A DNA stretch of 42,346 bases from Pseudonocardiales bacterium (GCA_019244165.1 JAFATA010000077.1:1-42346); one strand, 5' to 3'; counted from the first letter of the stretch, positions 7,182-15,954 are shown. Made by a program: numbers and translations. The notes: generated from the sequence alone by a model not told the origin.

Positions 7182-8213
7182 TTAGGCGGCGGCCAGCACA
7201 GTCCGCAGCCCGTCCACCAGCGCAGCGGCGATCTCGGGAGGCCGGACCGCGACCCGCAGATGGTCGGGCGACAGGCCGGGGAACGTGTCAGCGCGCCGCA
7301 CCGCGATACCGGCGTCAATAAGCGCGGCCCGGATTCGCTCACCACCGGGCACGCGCAGCAGCAGGAAAGGCGCGGCGGCCGGCTGGTGGACCGTGACACC
7401 GGGCAGCTCAGCGAGGTGACGAACCATCCACTCCCGGTGCCGCACGATCTGCGCAGCCACGAGGGCGGCCTCGGCGAGGGCGCTCGGGGCGCTGCAGGCC
7501 CGCACCGCCTCCAGCACCAGCGTGCCCACCGGCCACAGCGGGCGCCGTGCGGCCAGCCTGGCGAGCAGATCGGGCGCCCCCAGCGCGTAGCCGGCACGCA
7601 GCCCCGGCAGAGCCCAGGTCTTGGTGAGGCTTCGGAAGACCAGCAGGCCGGGAGTGTGGCGGTGCCCGGCCAACGATTCCCGTTCCCCGGGCACCGCGTC
7701 GGCGAACGCCTCGTCCACCACGAGCACCCGCCCCGGCCGGGCCAAGGCACGAATAACCCCGGCTGGATGCAGCACGGAGGTCGGGTTGGTGGGGTTGCCA
7801 AGCACGACGAGATCGGCCTGGGTGGGAACCTGGGCTGGCTGCAGCCGGTGCGCGGTGTCGGTGAACACTCGGGCGACGGGGATGCCGGCCCGGCACAGCG
7901 CCACCTCGGGTTCGGTGAACGACGGATGGATCACCACCGCTGATCGGGGCGCCAGCGCGGGCAGCAGCGCGAAACCCTCCGCGACTCCCCCGAGCACCAG
8001 CACCTCAGCAGGGTCGCGGGCATGCCGGGCGGCCACCGCGGCGCGAGCGGCGGCGTCCTGCGCAGCGGAGGGGTAACGGCCGAGCCGGTCCAACGCCGCG
8101 ACCAGCCGTTCACGCAACCACGCCGGAGGCCCACTGCCGTGCACGTTCACCGCGAAGTCGAGCAATCCCGGTGCGGCGTCGACGTCGCCGTGGTGCCCCA
8201 GCAGCTCGTCCAT
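7182..8213 (-). CDS. cobC: Rv2231c/CobC-like PLP-dependent aminotransferase (L-threonine-O-3-phosphate decarboxylase-like)
   Basis: 343 residues, fold-type I aminotransferase. It begins MDELLGHHGDVDAAPGLLDF and then NVHGSGPPAWL, the histidinol-phosphate-aminotransferase-like N-terminus. VLGNPTNPTSV is the PLP-contact loop, LVVDEAFADAVPGE the Asp contact, and FRSLTKTWALPGLRAGY holds the Schiff-base lysine. CobC/CobD-type enzymes make the (R)-1-amino-2-propanol phosphate arm of cobalamin. In M. tuberculosis the gene order is RNase HI, zinc ribbon, Nif3-like, CobC; here the Nif3-like gene is absent and 119 bases separate it from the zinc-ribbon gene. Exact reaction inferred from family and context. 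Confidence 0.85.
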   Translation of the reverse strand: MDELLGHHGDVDAAPGLLDFAVNVHGSGPPAWLRERLVAALDRLGRYPSAAQDAAARAAVAARHARDPAEVLVLGGVAEGFALLPALAPRSAVVIHPSFTEPEVALCRAGIPVARVFTDTAHRLQPAQVPTQADLVVLGNPTNPTSVLHPAGVIRALARPGRVLVVDEAFADAVPGERESLAGHRHTPGLLVFRSLTKTWALPGLRAGYALGAPDLLARLAARRPLWPVGTLVLEAVRACSAPSALAEAALVAAQIVRHREWMVRHLAELPGVTVHQPAAAPFLLLRVPGGERIRAALIDAGIAVRRADTFPGLSPDHLRVAVRPPEIAAALVDGLRTVLAAA

Positions 8214-8257
8214 GGGATCTGCACGCTAGCGAGGGCCGGTGTGGCCCGGGGGCGTGA

Positions 8258-8908
8258 TCAGGTGGTTCCCGCGGCCAGAAGCTGCTGCATCTGGCCGATC
8301 TGCGCGGCCTGGTCGGTGTAGATCGATTGGCTCAACGTTTTCAACTCGGGATCGGCGCCATCTGTGGCTTCCTCGTCGGCCATGACGATCGCGCTGGCGT
8401 GGTGCGGGATCATCAGCAAGAGAAACGCTTGGTCGGGGTGAGCGGCCGAGGCCACCATGGAGCCCATCTGCGGCATGTTCATCGAGATCGGCACACCCAT
8501 GAGGGTGCCCATCGGTGCGGACCACTCCCGTGCCGGTGGGGCGGCCCCGATGCGCCGGGCGATCGCCCGCATCTGCCCGATTTCCCTCGTCTGGGACTCG
8601 GCGATGTTCTGCGCCAACGCCTTGACCCGCAGGTCCCGGCCCTTGCTGAGCTCGGCTCTGGCCATGTCGAGCGCCGCTTGGTGATGCGGGACCATCCCGT
8701 CCACAAACACCTTGTCCAGCGCCACACCCGACAGCGTGGGTGTTGACAGCGTACCCTGGGACGACGTCGAGGGCGCCCCGCAGCCCACCAGCACGAGCCC
8801 ACCCACGACCACCAGCGTGAGCAGCCCCCGGTAGCACCGCGCCCACGTTGCGACAGACTGCCCTATCCACGCCCCCAGGCACCGGCTTGGCTTACCATCT
8901 TGGTTCAC
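8258..8908 (-). CDS. DUF305 lipoprotein
   Basis: 216 residues from GTG 8908, which has GGGGGAG seven bases upstream; ATG 8944 and frames beyond are possible longer starts. Residues about 22-42 form a signal sequence ending in the lipobox LVLVGC, so the protein should be a lipid-anchored extracytoplasmic protein. The mature part has two DUF305 halves, each with a MVPHHQAALDMA / MIPHHASAIVMA metal-binding-type motif followed by IGQM. DUF305 is a ferritin-like four-helix family implicated in metal (often copper) handling; specific role unknown. Confidence 0.87.
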   Translation of the reverse strand: MNQDGKPSRCLGAWIGQSVATWARCYRGLLTLVVVGGLVLVGCGAPSTSSQGTLSTPTLSGVALDKVFVDGMVPHHQAALDMARAELSKGRDLRVKALAQNIAESQTREIGQMRAIARRIGAAPPAREWSAPMGTLMGVPISMNMPQMGSMVASAAHPDQAFLLLMIPHHASAIVMADEEATDGADPELKTLSQSIYTDQAAQIGQMQQLLAAGTT

Positions 8909-9020
8909 TGGACAACTCCCCCACCTAGCCAGGTGTCGCCTCATGTTACCCGTCCACGGGTAAAGCAGATGAAGGCATGAGGGTTCGGTATGGCCAGCAT
9001 CCGGGCCGGCGCCGAGGGGA

Positions 9021-9165
9021 GTGGGGTTCACCGTCGATCCGGCTACCGCGGCGCTGGCGGCTACGCGGGCGCTGGCCCCGGAGATCCGGGTTATTCGCGC
9101 TGTGGCTGCCTCGGTCGTTGGGCGGCCTAGAGCCAGCTACAGCTCTTGGCTGGAAGCGGAACGCG
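9021..9165 (+). pseudogene. Fragment of an acyl-CoA dehydrogenase-like gene
   Basis: Two frames together read ATRALAPEIR (frame of 9021) then SGLFALWLPRSLGGLEPATAL (frame of 8977), the N-terminal signature of acyl-CoA dehydrogenase/flavin monooxygenase proteins. A frameshift separates them and everything downstream is missing. A remnant only. Confidence 0.45.
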
Positions 9166-9198
9166 GTGGGAGTATCGCGGGGGGTACAGGAGGTTTAT

Positions 9199-9417
9199 TT
9201 GCTGCGCTTTGCCGTCGAGTCCAGCGCAGCGGCTGCGTCGTTGCCGCCGTGGCGGTACGACTTCGGCCGACAGATCGCTGTCGATACTGACGGACAGCCG
9301 TGGTACCGGCAGTTGGTCGACATGACGATGGGAACCACCGGCCCGTCCCCGGACGGCACGGGCAGCACCGGCAATGAAGAATGGACCCCCGACTACATGC
9401 CCGACGAGCGTGCCTAG
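9199..9417 (+). CDS. Graspetide precursor (ATP-grasp-modified RiPP)
   Basis: 72 residues from TTG 9199, with AGGAGG at 9189-9194. The leader contains LPPWRYDFGRQIAVDTDGQP, matching the leader plan of putative ATP-grasp-modified RiPP precursors (TIGR04186 type). The C-terminal core, GTTGPSPDGTGSTG then NEEWTPDYMPDERA, is rich in Thr/Ser donors and Asp/Glu acceptors, as expected for side-chain ester or amide macrocycles. The Asp-Gly in SPDG is a plausible aspartimide site for the adjacent PIMT-like methyltransferase (inference). The maturase gene starts eight bases after its stop. Confidence 0.82.
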   Translation: MLRFAVESSAAAASLPPWRYDFGRQIAVDTDGQPWYRQLVDMTMGTTGPSPDGTGSTGNEEWTPDYMPDERA

Positions 9418-9425
9418 CCCTGCTG

Positions 9426-10400
9426 ATGAGCGTGCTGGTGCTCAGTGAGGAGTGCGACCCCACCACCGATGCTGTCATCGAGGCGCTGGTCGAGCGGGGA
9501 GTCGAAGTGTTCCGTGCTGACTTGGGCTGGTTCCCCACCAGCCTTCACCTGGATGCCGACCTGGGCAGTTCGGGGTGGGCCGGCACGCTGCGGGCGGGCA
9601 ACCGGGAGATCACGCTAGGAGACCTTCGGTCAGTCTTCTACCGCAGGCCCACCGCGTTCACCTTCTCGCCTGACCTATCCAATCAGGAACTACGCCACGC
9701 GAGGATGGAGGCCAAGCTCGGCCTGGGCGGCTGTCTGTGGTCGCTGCCAGAAGTGCTGTGGGTCAACCATCCCGCCCGTCAGGCTGACATGTACAAACCC
9801 ACGCAGTTGGCTGCGGGGAAAGCGGTGGGTCTTCTCGTCCCCAGGACGTTGGTAACCAACCGCCCAGGGGCCGTTCTCCGGTTCGCTCGTGAGGTCGGCG
9901 GGCCGATCGTGGTTAAGCCTCTAGGCTATGCCTCCATTCATGAAGAAGGCCGACGGCGGGCGCTATACACTCACGTCCTCACCGACGACGAGTTAGCTGA
10001 CCTGCGGGGTGTGGAAACCACAGCGCACTTGTTCCAGCAGTACATTGGCGACAAGGCCCACGGGCTGAGACTGACCGTCGTTGGCGGTGGTGAAGATAGT
10101 CAGATGTTCGCCGCAGCCATTCATGCAGGCTCCGCGGCGGCTGCCGTGGATTTCCGAGCAGACTATCCATCCTTGACTTACCGCGTCGTTGATATCCCCG
10201 ACGACGTTGCCGCCGGGGTGCGCGCGTTCATGCGCCATTTCTCCATCTCGTTCGGCTGCTTTGACTTCTGCGTTGACACCACGGGCCGACATTGGCTGCT
10301 GGAATGCAACAGCGCCGGTCAGTTCCAGTTCGTTGAACAGGCTACCGGGTTGCCCATCACCGCAGCGTTAGCGGACCTTCTCGTGAAAGGCGCACCATGA
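9426..10400 (+). CDS. ATP-grasp ribosomal peptide maturase (graspetide ligase)
   Basis: 324 residues from ATG 9426 (MSVLVLSEECDPTTDAVIEA). It has the N-terminal pre-ATP-grasp domain with VFYRRPTAF and LWVNHPARQADMYKPTQL, the ATP-grasp core GGPIVVKPLGYASIHEE, and the C-terminal metal/ATP residues FDFCVDTTGRHWLLECNSAG (the D...E.N pattern). This matches TIGR04187/MvdD-like graspetide maturases, which use ATP to join Thr/Ser/Lys side chains to Asp/Glu in the precursor. It follows the precursor by eight bases and overlaps the methyltransferase start by four bases (ATGA). Confidence 0.92.
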   Translation: MSVLVLSEECDPTTDAVIEALVERGVEVFRADLGWFPTSLHLDADLGSSGWAGTLRAGNREITLGDLRSVFYRRPTAFTFSPDLSNQELRHARMEAKLGLGGCLWSLPEVLWVNHPARQADMYKPTQLAAGKAVGLLVPRTLVTNRPGAVLRFAREVGGPIVVKPLGYASIHEEGRRRALYTHVLTDDELADLRGVETTAHLFQQYIGDKAHGLRLTVVGGGEDSQMFAAAIHAGSAAAAVDFRADYPSLTYRVVDIPDDVAAGVRAFMRHFSISFGCFDFCVDTTGRHWLLECNSAGQFQFVEQATGLPITAALADLLVKGAP

Positions 10401-11599
10401 CCGACGTGACCGGGGTCGGTGTCGGGAGCTGGCGGACCAGGGCTTGCGAGCTAGCCGACAACCTAACCACCGACGGTGCGATTACTGGCTCGCTGTGGCG
10501 CGAGGCCTTTCAGAATACGCCACGGCACGTGTTCGTGCCGCGTTTCTGGGCATTGGACAAGTACAACGCACCTACGTACCTGATCGACGGCGCCGACCCC
10601 GCCCACCAGGCTGAGTGGCTAGACGCGGTTTACAGCGACCAATTCCTCGCCACCCAGTGGACGCCGCAGGACGGGCGCCGGATGATCACAAGCTCGGCGT
10701 CCCTGCCGACCCTGGTCGCTCGGATGCTGCATCTGCTGGACGTCCAGGACAACGACCGGGTGCTGGAAATCGGCACCGGCACCGGCTATAACACCGCCCT
10801 GCTCTGCCACAGAGTAGGCGACACGGCAGTCGCCAGCGTCGATATCGACCCCATTCTCGTCGCCGAGGCCCAAGCCCGCCTCGCTCAGATCGGCTACCGG
10901 CCACAGATCGCCGCAGGCGACGGGGCACAGGGCCTCCAGCAGGACACCCCCTACAGCCGCATCCTCTCTACCTGTGCATCACCCGGTGTCCCGACAGAGT
11001 GGATCATCCAACTGGCCACCGAAGGAAAGATCGTCGCTCCGTTCATCGTCGGCGGGGCGCTCGCAGTGCTGACGAAAACCGGTCCCAGCGAAGTCTCCGG
11101 CCGACTCAACAGCGAGCAGGCATGGTTCATGCCGCTGCGCCCAGCGGACAAGCCACTGCCCGAGGGCTATCTCGTGGATCAACCCGAGCCCCCACCAGAC
11201 CAGCGGCAGCATCACGGGACCGCCGAGGTAGACCCTGGCGCTTTCGCCGACCCCGACTTCCGGCTCTGGCTGTGCCTGCACCTTCCCGCAGACGCCCGCA
11301 TCATCGATATCGTCAACAACGACTTCACCCGCACCGGCGTCATCGTCCACACCACCGAACACCGGGCGACCGCCGAATTTCCCGCCGGTAATACCGCTAG
11401 CCCTTCCCTCATCACCCAGGACGAACGGCGGCTGTTCGATACCGTCGAGGCCGCCTGGCAAGCATGGCAACGCTGGGGCCGCCCCGACCGGAGCCGGGTC
11501 GGCATCACCGCCCACACCGACGGCACCCAGAACGCCTGGCTGGACTCACCCACCTCCGGCATGACCTGGCCGCTGCCGACCTGCCCACCACCCAAGTGA
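10397..11599 (+). CDS. PIMT-like methyltransferase of the graspetide system
   Basis: 400 residues. Residues about 75-220 resemble protein-L-isoaspartate O-methyltransferase: ITSSASLPTLVARML substrate loop and VLEIGTGTGYNTALL SAM site, then an acidic VDIDP. The C-terminal about 170 residues are an extension seen in grasp-associated methyltransferases (TIGR04188 type). In the characterised fuscimiditide pathway a homologous PIMT converts a core Asp to aspartimide after ring formation; the same is inferred here. The four-base overlap with the ligase gene shows one operon. Confidence 0.9.
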   Translation: MTDVTGVGVGSWRTRACELADNLTTDGAITGSLWREAFQNTPRHVFVPRFWALDKYNAPTYLIDGADPAHQAEWLDAVYSDQFLATQWTPQDGRRMITSSASLPTLVARMLHLLDVQDNDRVLEIGTGTGYNTALLCHRVGDTAVASVDIDPILVAEAQARLAQIGYRPQIAAGDGAQGLQQDTPYSRILSTCASPGVPTEWIIQLATEGKIVAPFIVGGALAVLTKTGPSEVSGRLNSEQAWFMPLRPADKPLPEGYLVDQPEPPPDQRQHHGTAEVDPGAFADPDFRLWLCLHLPADARIIDIVNNDFTRTGVIVHTTEHRATAEFPAGNTASPSLITQDERRLFDTVEAAWQAWQRWGRPDRSRVGITAHTDGTQNAWLDSPTSGMTWPLPTCPPPK

Positions 11600-11641
11600 T
11601 GCCGAACCAGCTGTGGGGCGCGAAAGCGGCGGCAGGCTGAA

Positions 11642-12595
11642 TCAGCCCCCGTGCAGCGCGGGTGGCACGCGCAGGGCGTGCTGCTTCTCGGGCGGGCCGA
11701 CCACGTCGGGGTGCACGATGCGGGCGAGGATCTCGGCCCCGTCGATCACCCGCGGGCCCGGCCGGCTGAAGTACGAGCTCGCATCGACTGCCCATACGTT
11801 GCCGTCCTGGACCGCGGGCAGATCTGGCCAGCCGGCGGGCAGCCGAGCCCTCGGCAGCTCACGCAGCGTGTCGACCGCGGAGAAACCGCAGGGCGCCAGC
11901 ACGATCACCTCCGGGGCGTAGGCGTTGATCTCCTCGGCCGTGGTGGTCCGGGACACCCCGCCAACAGTGCCAAACCCCGGATCACCGCCCGCGGCGGCGA
12001 CCTGCTGGGGAACCCAGTGACCCGGCGCGAAGGGAGGCTCCAGCCACTCAAGGACCAGGGTGCGCGGGCGGCGGGCGAGGCCGGACAGGGATGCCACCAG
12101 TGCGTCGAGGCGGGCGCGCAAGCCACCCACCAGGGCCTCCGCCTGGGCGTCGCGACCGGTAATCTCACCGACGGTGACGATGTTGGCCAGGATGTCGGCG
12201 ATCGTGGTCGGCTCCAGCGAGACGATGGTGACGTCGGCGTCCAGCCTGCGTGCGGCCTGCTGCACCGTGTGGTAACTGACCGCGCAGACCTCGCAGAGTT
12301 CCTGGGTCAGGATCACGTCTGGGGCCAGCGCTCGCAGCCGGACCTCATCGAGGTCGTAGATACAGCCATGCCCGTCCAGCTGCGAACGCACCGCGTGGTC
12401 GATCTCCACGCTGCCCATGCTCTGGTGCGCGATGCGGCTGGCGGTCAGCTGGGGCTTACGGTCCACGCCGCTCGGGTAATCGCACTCGTGGGTCACGCCG
12501 ACCAACGAGTCGGCCAGCCCCAACGCGCAGACGATCTCAGTCGCGGACGGCAGCAACGAGACGATCCGGGGTGTTCGCGGCGTCACCGTCTCCAC
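11642..12595 (-). CDS. Cobalamin-binding (BtuF-like) periplasmic-binding-fold protein
   Basis: 317 residues from GTG 12595. It starts RIVSLLPSATEIVCALGLAD and continues VGVTHECDYPSGV, the BtuF/type III substrate-binding fold signature for B12 carriers; LTQELCEVCAVSY and APEVIVLAPCGF follow. No signal peptide is visible, so it is either cytoplasmic or exported by another route; many actinobacterial homologues share this trait. It lies among cobalamin genes (CobC-like, CobD), supporting a role in corrinoid binding or salvage. Convergent with the graspetide operon and divergent from SURF1. Confidence 0.85.
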   Translation of the reverse strand: METVTPRTPRIVSLLPSATEIVCALGLADSLVGVTHECDYPSGVDRKPQLTASRIAHQSMGSVEIDHAVRSQLDGHGCIYDLDEVRLRALAPDVILTQELCEVCAVSYHTVQQAARRLDADVTIVSLEPTTIADILANIVTVGEITGRDAQAEALVGGLRARLDALVASLSGLARRPRTLVLEWLEPPFAPGHWVPQQVAAAGGDPGFGTVGGVSRTTTAEEINAYAPEVIVLAPCGFSAVDTLRELPRARLPAGWPDLPAVQDGNVWAVDASSYFSRPGPRVIDGAEILARIVHPDVVGPPEKQHALRVPPALHGG

Positions 12596-12678
12596 CCTAA
12601 GCGCTCGCCCCGCCAGTGGCGTCGGGCCGGATCACCTGGCGATCTGGGGGCAGGCAACGTGCAGGTTACCGTGGTGGT

Positions 12679-13497
12679 ATGCGGTGGCGGTTCCTGCTGC
12701 GCCCCGGGTGGGTGGCGCTGACGGTGGTGGTGATCTGCTTCTCCGTCGCGGCGTTCACCGTGCTCGCGCCGTGGCAGTTCCGTCGCGCGGCGCAGCGCGC
12801 GGAGCGCAACGGCGACATTGAGCATTCTTTCACGATCCCGCCGCAGCCGCTGCGCAGCGTGCTCGCTGCCCATACCGCGCCGACTCTCGCCACCGAGTGG
12901 CGGCGGGTTGAGGTCACCGGGCACTACCTGCCCAGCGCTGAACTGGTCGTCCGGCTGCGCAGTGTGCAGGACAAGCCAGCCTACGAGGTGGTGGTTCCCT
13001 TCCGGCTGGCCGATGGGTCGAGCGTCCTGGTGGACCGGGGTTATCTGCTTCCGACCGAGGGGGTGCGGATACCGCACTACCCTTCGGTACCGGGTGGCGA
13101 GGTGACCGTGACCGGCCGGTTGCGGGCCGACGAGCCGGACCCGCAAGGCGGCGAGGTTGTGCAGCAGGACGGTCACCGGCAGGTGTATGCGGTGAGTACG
13201 CGCACCGTGAGCGCCGCCACCGGAGTGCGGCTCGAGCCGGGTTACCTCCAGCTGGTGGAGGGTGCTCCCGGTGTGCTCTCCGCGCTGCCGCTGCCCCCCC
13301 TGGACCCTGGTCCTTCGTTCGCCTACGCGCTGCAATGGATCACTTTCGGCTCGATGGCCCCGCTGGGGCTGGCCTACTTCGCGTGGCGGGAAGCCACCGA
13401 GGGGCGCCGAGAGGGCGGTGGGCCACCGGATAGAGACGATACGGACGACCCCCATGATCCCCCGGTACTCGCGCTGGCCGACCGGTACGGCCGCTGA
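12679..13497 (+). CDS. SURF1 family cytochrome c oxidase assembly protein
   Basis: 272 residues from ATG 12679 (MRWRFLLRPGWVALTVVV). N-terminal helix (about residues 9-30), then APWQFRRAAQR (the WQxxR signature), a soluble extracytoplasmic domain with RRVEVTGHYL and VDRGYLLP, and a C-terminal helix preceded by SFAYALQWITFG (family motif YAxQWxxF). SURF1 helps heme a insertion into the aa3 oxidase in the membrane. Mycobacterial Rv2235 occupies the same place next to CobD. Confidence 0.92.
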   Translation: MRWRFLLRPGWVALTVVVICFSVAAFTVLAPWQFRRAAQRAERNGDIEHSFTIPPQPLRSVLAAHTAPTLATEWRRVEVTGHYLPSAELVVRLRSVQDKPAYEVVVPFRLADGSSVLVDRGYLLPTEGVRIPHYPSVPGGEVTVTGRLRADEPDPQGGEVVQQDGHRQVYAVSTRTVSAATGVRLEPGYLQLVEGAPGVLSALPLPPLDPGPSFAYALQWITFGSMAPLGLAYFAWREATEGRREGGGPPDRDDTDDPHDPPVLALADRYGR

Positions 13498-13507
13498 CTC
13501 ACCAGGG

Positions 13508-14440
13508 TCACCGCGTCACCGCAGCCAACGCCGCGCACAACGCCGCAGCCGCAAGACCGATCACCCGAGACAGCTCAACTCCTCGGGTGAGATCACCGGC
13601 GTCGGGGGTGCGGCCATGACCCAATACCGGGCGCTGCTCGGTGCCATGCGGGTAGACCGTGCGCCCACCCAGCCGGATTTCCAAGGCACCCGCGAACGCC
13701 GCCTCGACCTGCCCGGCGTTGGGGCTGGGATGCGCGGCCGCATCGCGCCGCCAAGCAAGCCAGGCCTCACGGGCCGAACCACCCACCAGCGGCGCGCACA
13801 GGGTGGTCAGCACGGCGGCGGCTCGGGACGGCACCAGGTTGGCCACATCGTCCAGCCGTGCCGCGGCCCAACCGAACCGCCGGTAGCGGGCCGAGCGGTA
13901 CCCCACCATCGCGTCCAAGGTGTTGATCGCGCGGTAGGCCAGTAGCCCGGGCACGCCGGCCACCGCGCCCCAGACCAGCGGGGCGACCACAGCGTCGGAG
14001 GTGTTCTCGGCGATCGACTCCACGCTCGCCCTCGCCATCCCGGTCAGATCGAGCTTGTCCGGGTCCCGGCCGCACAGGTGCGGGAGCCGGGCTCGCGCGC
14101 CCTCGAGGTCCCCAGCGTCCAGCGCCCGGGCCATCGCCGCGCCTTCCTCGGCCAGCGAGGCCCCACCCAGCGCAATCCAGGTCGCGAGCGCGGTCACGGC
14201 CGCCTGCCCGGTGGCTCGCCCGCGCCCGGCCTGTTCCAGCAGGCCACCGAGCGCCGCCGCGGCAGCGACCAGGGTGCCGGTGTAGATCAGCCCGGCCAGC
14301 CGGTGCTCGGCGTAGCAGGCGCGTTCGGCCGTTGCGGCGACCCACCCGAAGGCAGCCACCGGGTGATGCTGACGCGGATCACCGAACGCCGCGTCGGCAG
14401 CGGCCCCGAGCAGCAACCCGACCGCCCGCGCAGCGCCCAC
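13508..14440 (-). CDS. cobD: Adenosylcobinamide-phosphate synthase (CobD/CbiB)
   Basis: 310 residues from GTG 14440. Multi-helix membrane protein with the family motifs GDPRQHHPVAAFGW near the N-terminus, SIAENTSDAVVAPLVW in the middle and AINTLDAMVGYRS. It attaches aminopropanol (or its phosphate) to adenosylcobyric acid to give cobinamide (phosphate), joining the product of the CobC-like enzyme at 7182. Convergent with SURF1, with stops 10 bases apart. Confidence 0.94.
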   Translation of the reverse strand: MGAARAVGLLLGAAADAAFGDPRQHHPVAAFGWVAATAERACYAEHRLAGLIYTGTLVAAAAALGGLLEQAGRGRATGQAAVTALATWIALGGASLAEEGAAMARALDAGDLEGARARLPHLCGRDPDKLDLTGMARASVESIAENTSDAVVAPLVWGAVAGVPGLLAYRAINTLDAMVGYRSARYRRFGWAAARLDDVANLVPSRAAAVLTTLCAPLVGGSAREAWLAWRRDAAAHPSPNAGQVEAAFAGALEIRLGGRTVYPHGTEQRPVLGHGRTPDAGDLTRGVELSRVIGLAAAALCAALAAVTR

Positions 14441-14471
14441 TCCTGGACCCCCACCATCAAGACCGAGGCGG

Positions 14472-15932
14472 TCACCTTACTCCGTGCTCCGCTGCCCGAG
14501 GGAGTTCGCTCTTGCAGACCTTGCCCATCTCGTTGCGGGGTAACGCGGGCAGGTAGTGCACCACTCGGGGTCGCTTGTGCGGCGCGAGCAGTCTCGCAAC
14601 GTGCTGTGCGAGTTCCTCGGCGGCGGGCGGCGGATCGCTGGCAGCGACCACCCACGCCACCACCCGTTCTCCGAGGTCGGGATCCCCTTCCCCGGTCACC
14701 GCCACCTCGCCGACCCCCGGGTGCTCCAGCAGAGCGTTCTCGATTTCCGCTGTACCGATCTTGTATCCGCCGCTGGAGATCAGGTCCGTGGCGCGGCGCC
14801 CGACCAGCCGCAGGGAACCGTCCGGGTCGCGGGTAGCGAGGTCGCCGGTGCGAAACCACCCATCGCGCATCGCCTCGGCGGTGGCGTCGGGGCGGTTGAG
14901 ATAGCCCAGGAACAGTGTCGGACCGGCGACGTCAATCTCCCCGACAGTCTCGTCGTCGGATGCCTCAACGATCCCGCCGTGCTCGTCCACCAGCCGCAGC
15001 GCCACCGGGTCCAACGGCGGCCCGACAGTGCCCGGGCGGCGCGGCCCGTCGATCCGCGCTGCGCAGGTGATGAGCGACTCGGTCATCCCGTAGCGCTGCA
15101 CCACGTGCTGACCGGTGGCCGCCGCGATGCGCTGATAGTCGGAGACCGAGAGCGCGGCCGAGCCCGAGACGAGCAGCCGGGCCCGGCCCAGTGCCGCGGC
15201 GAGGCGGGGATCCTGCTCGGCGGCCGCGGCCAGCCGGTGGTACATCGTCGGCACCCCGAACAGCATCGTCGCGGCGCCACCCAGTTCCCGGGCCACCCCC
15301 TCGACCGAGAACGAGCCCAGGTGGTGCAGCGTGCCCCCGAGCCGCAGCGGCCCCAGCACCCCGAGCACCAGTCCGTGCACGTGGAACAGCGGCAGCGCGT
15401 GCACCAGGACGTCCTGGGCGGTCCATCCCCAGGCTGCGGCCAGCGCGTCGAGGTCCGCGCTCAGCGCGCGGCGCGGGAGCACCACGCCTTTGGGTGGGCC
15501 GGTCGTGCCCGAGGTATAGACGATCAGTGCTGGCGACTCGGGATCCGGCTCGGGCGGCAGCGCGCCGCCCTGGGCCTGCAGCTCGACGTCGAGCCGCGGG
15601 AGGACCCGCAGCGCCGGTGGCACCGTGGCTTGCGGGGCGGTGAGCACCAGATCGGGAGCCGCGTCGGAAACGAGGTGCGCCAGCTCGCGGGTCCCCAGCC
15701 GGGGGTTGACCGGCACTGCAGGCACCCCGGCCGCGAGCGCCGCCACCAGCGCCACGCAGGTCTCCAGCGCCGGCTGCGCCCAGATCGCGACCCGCCGGGC
15801 GCTGGAGACTCCAGGCACCAGTGCCGCAGCCGCTACCCGCAGTCTCCGATAGGTCACAGAATGCTGCCCAAACCGCAGCGCCTCGGCCTCAGCAGACTGA
15901 TGTAAGATCGGCAACAATGGTGCGGGTCCCAT
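14472..15932 (-). CDS. Acyl-CoA synthetase (malonyl-CoA synthetase-like, ANL superfamily)
   Basis: 486 residues from ATG 15932, with GAAGGAG seven bases upstream; the frame extends further but lacks conservation. Adenylate-forming core motifs: LIVYTSGTTGPPKGVVLPRR (A3), YGMTES (A5), GWFRTGDLA (A7), then GGYKIGTAEIE (A8) and the C-terminal PRNEMGKVCKSEL with the catalytic lysine (A10). Motifs and length resemble MatB-type malonyl/methylmalonyl or medium-chain acyl-CoA synthetases. The divergent MFS gene begins only 22 bases away. Confidence 0.88.
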   Translation of the reverse strand: MGPAPLLPILHQSAEAEALRFGQHSVTYRRLRVAAAALVPGVSSARRVAIWAQPALETCVALVAALAAGVPAVPVNPRLGTRELAHLVSDAAPDLVLTAPQATVPPALRVLPRLDVELQAQGGALPPEPDPESPALIVYTSGTTGPPKGVVLPRRALSADLDALAAAWGWTAQDVLVHALPLFHVHGLVLGVLGPLRLGGTLHHLGSFSVEGVARELGGAATMLFGVPTMYHRLAAAAEQDPRLAAALGRARLLVSGSAALSVSDYQRIAAATGQHVVQRYGMTESLITCAARIDGPRRPGTVGPPLDPVALRLVDEHGGIVEASDDETVGEIDVAGPTLFLGYLNRPDATAEAMRDGWFRTGDLATRDPDGSLRLVGRRATDLISSGGYKIGTAEIENALLEHPGVGEVAVTGEGDPDLGERVVAWVVAASDPPPAAEELAQHVARLLAPHKRPRVVHYLPALPRNEMGKVCKSELPRAAEHGVR

Positions 15933-15954
15933 TCGGCGCTCCTTCTTCGAGGTA

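Noticed and set aside
11651..12721. 356-residue plus-strand frame over the BtuF-like gene
   Set aside because: Long because of GC bias, but Gly/Arg/Gln/Asp-rich without domains; the minus-strand gene is clear.
14556..15905. 449-residue plus-strand frame
   Set aside because: Antisense to the acyl-CoA synthetase, whose ANL motifs are complete.
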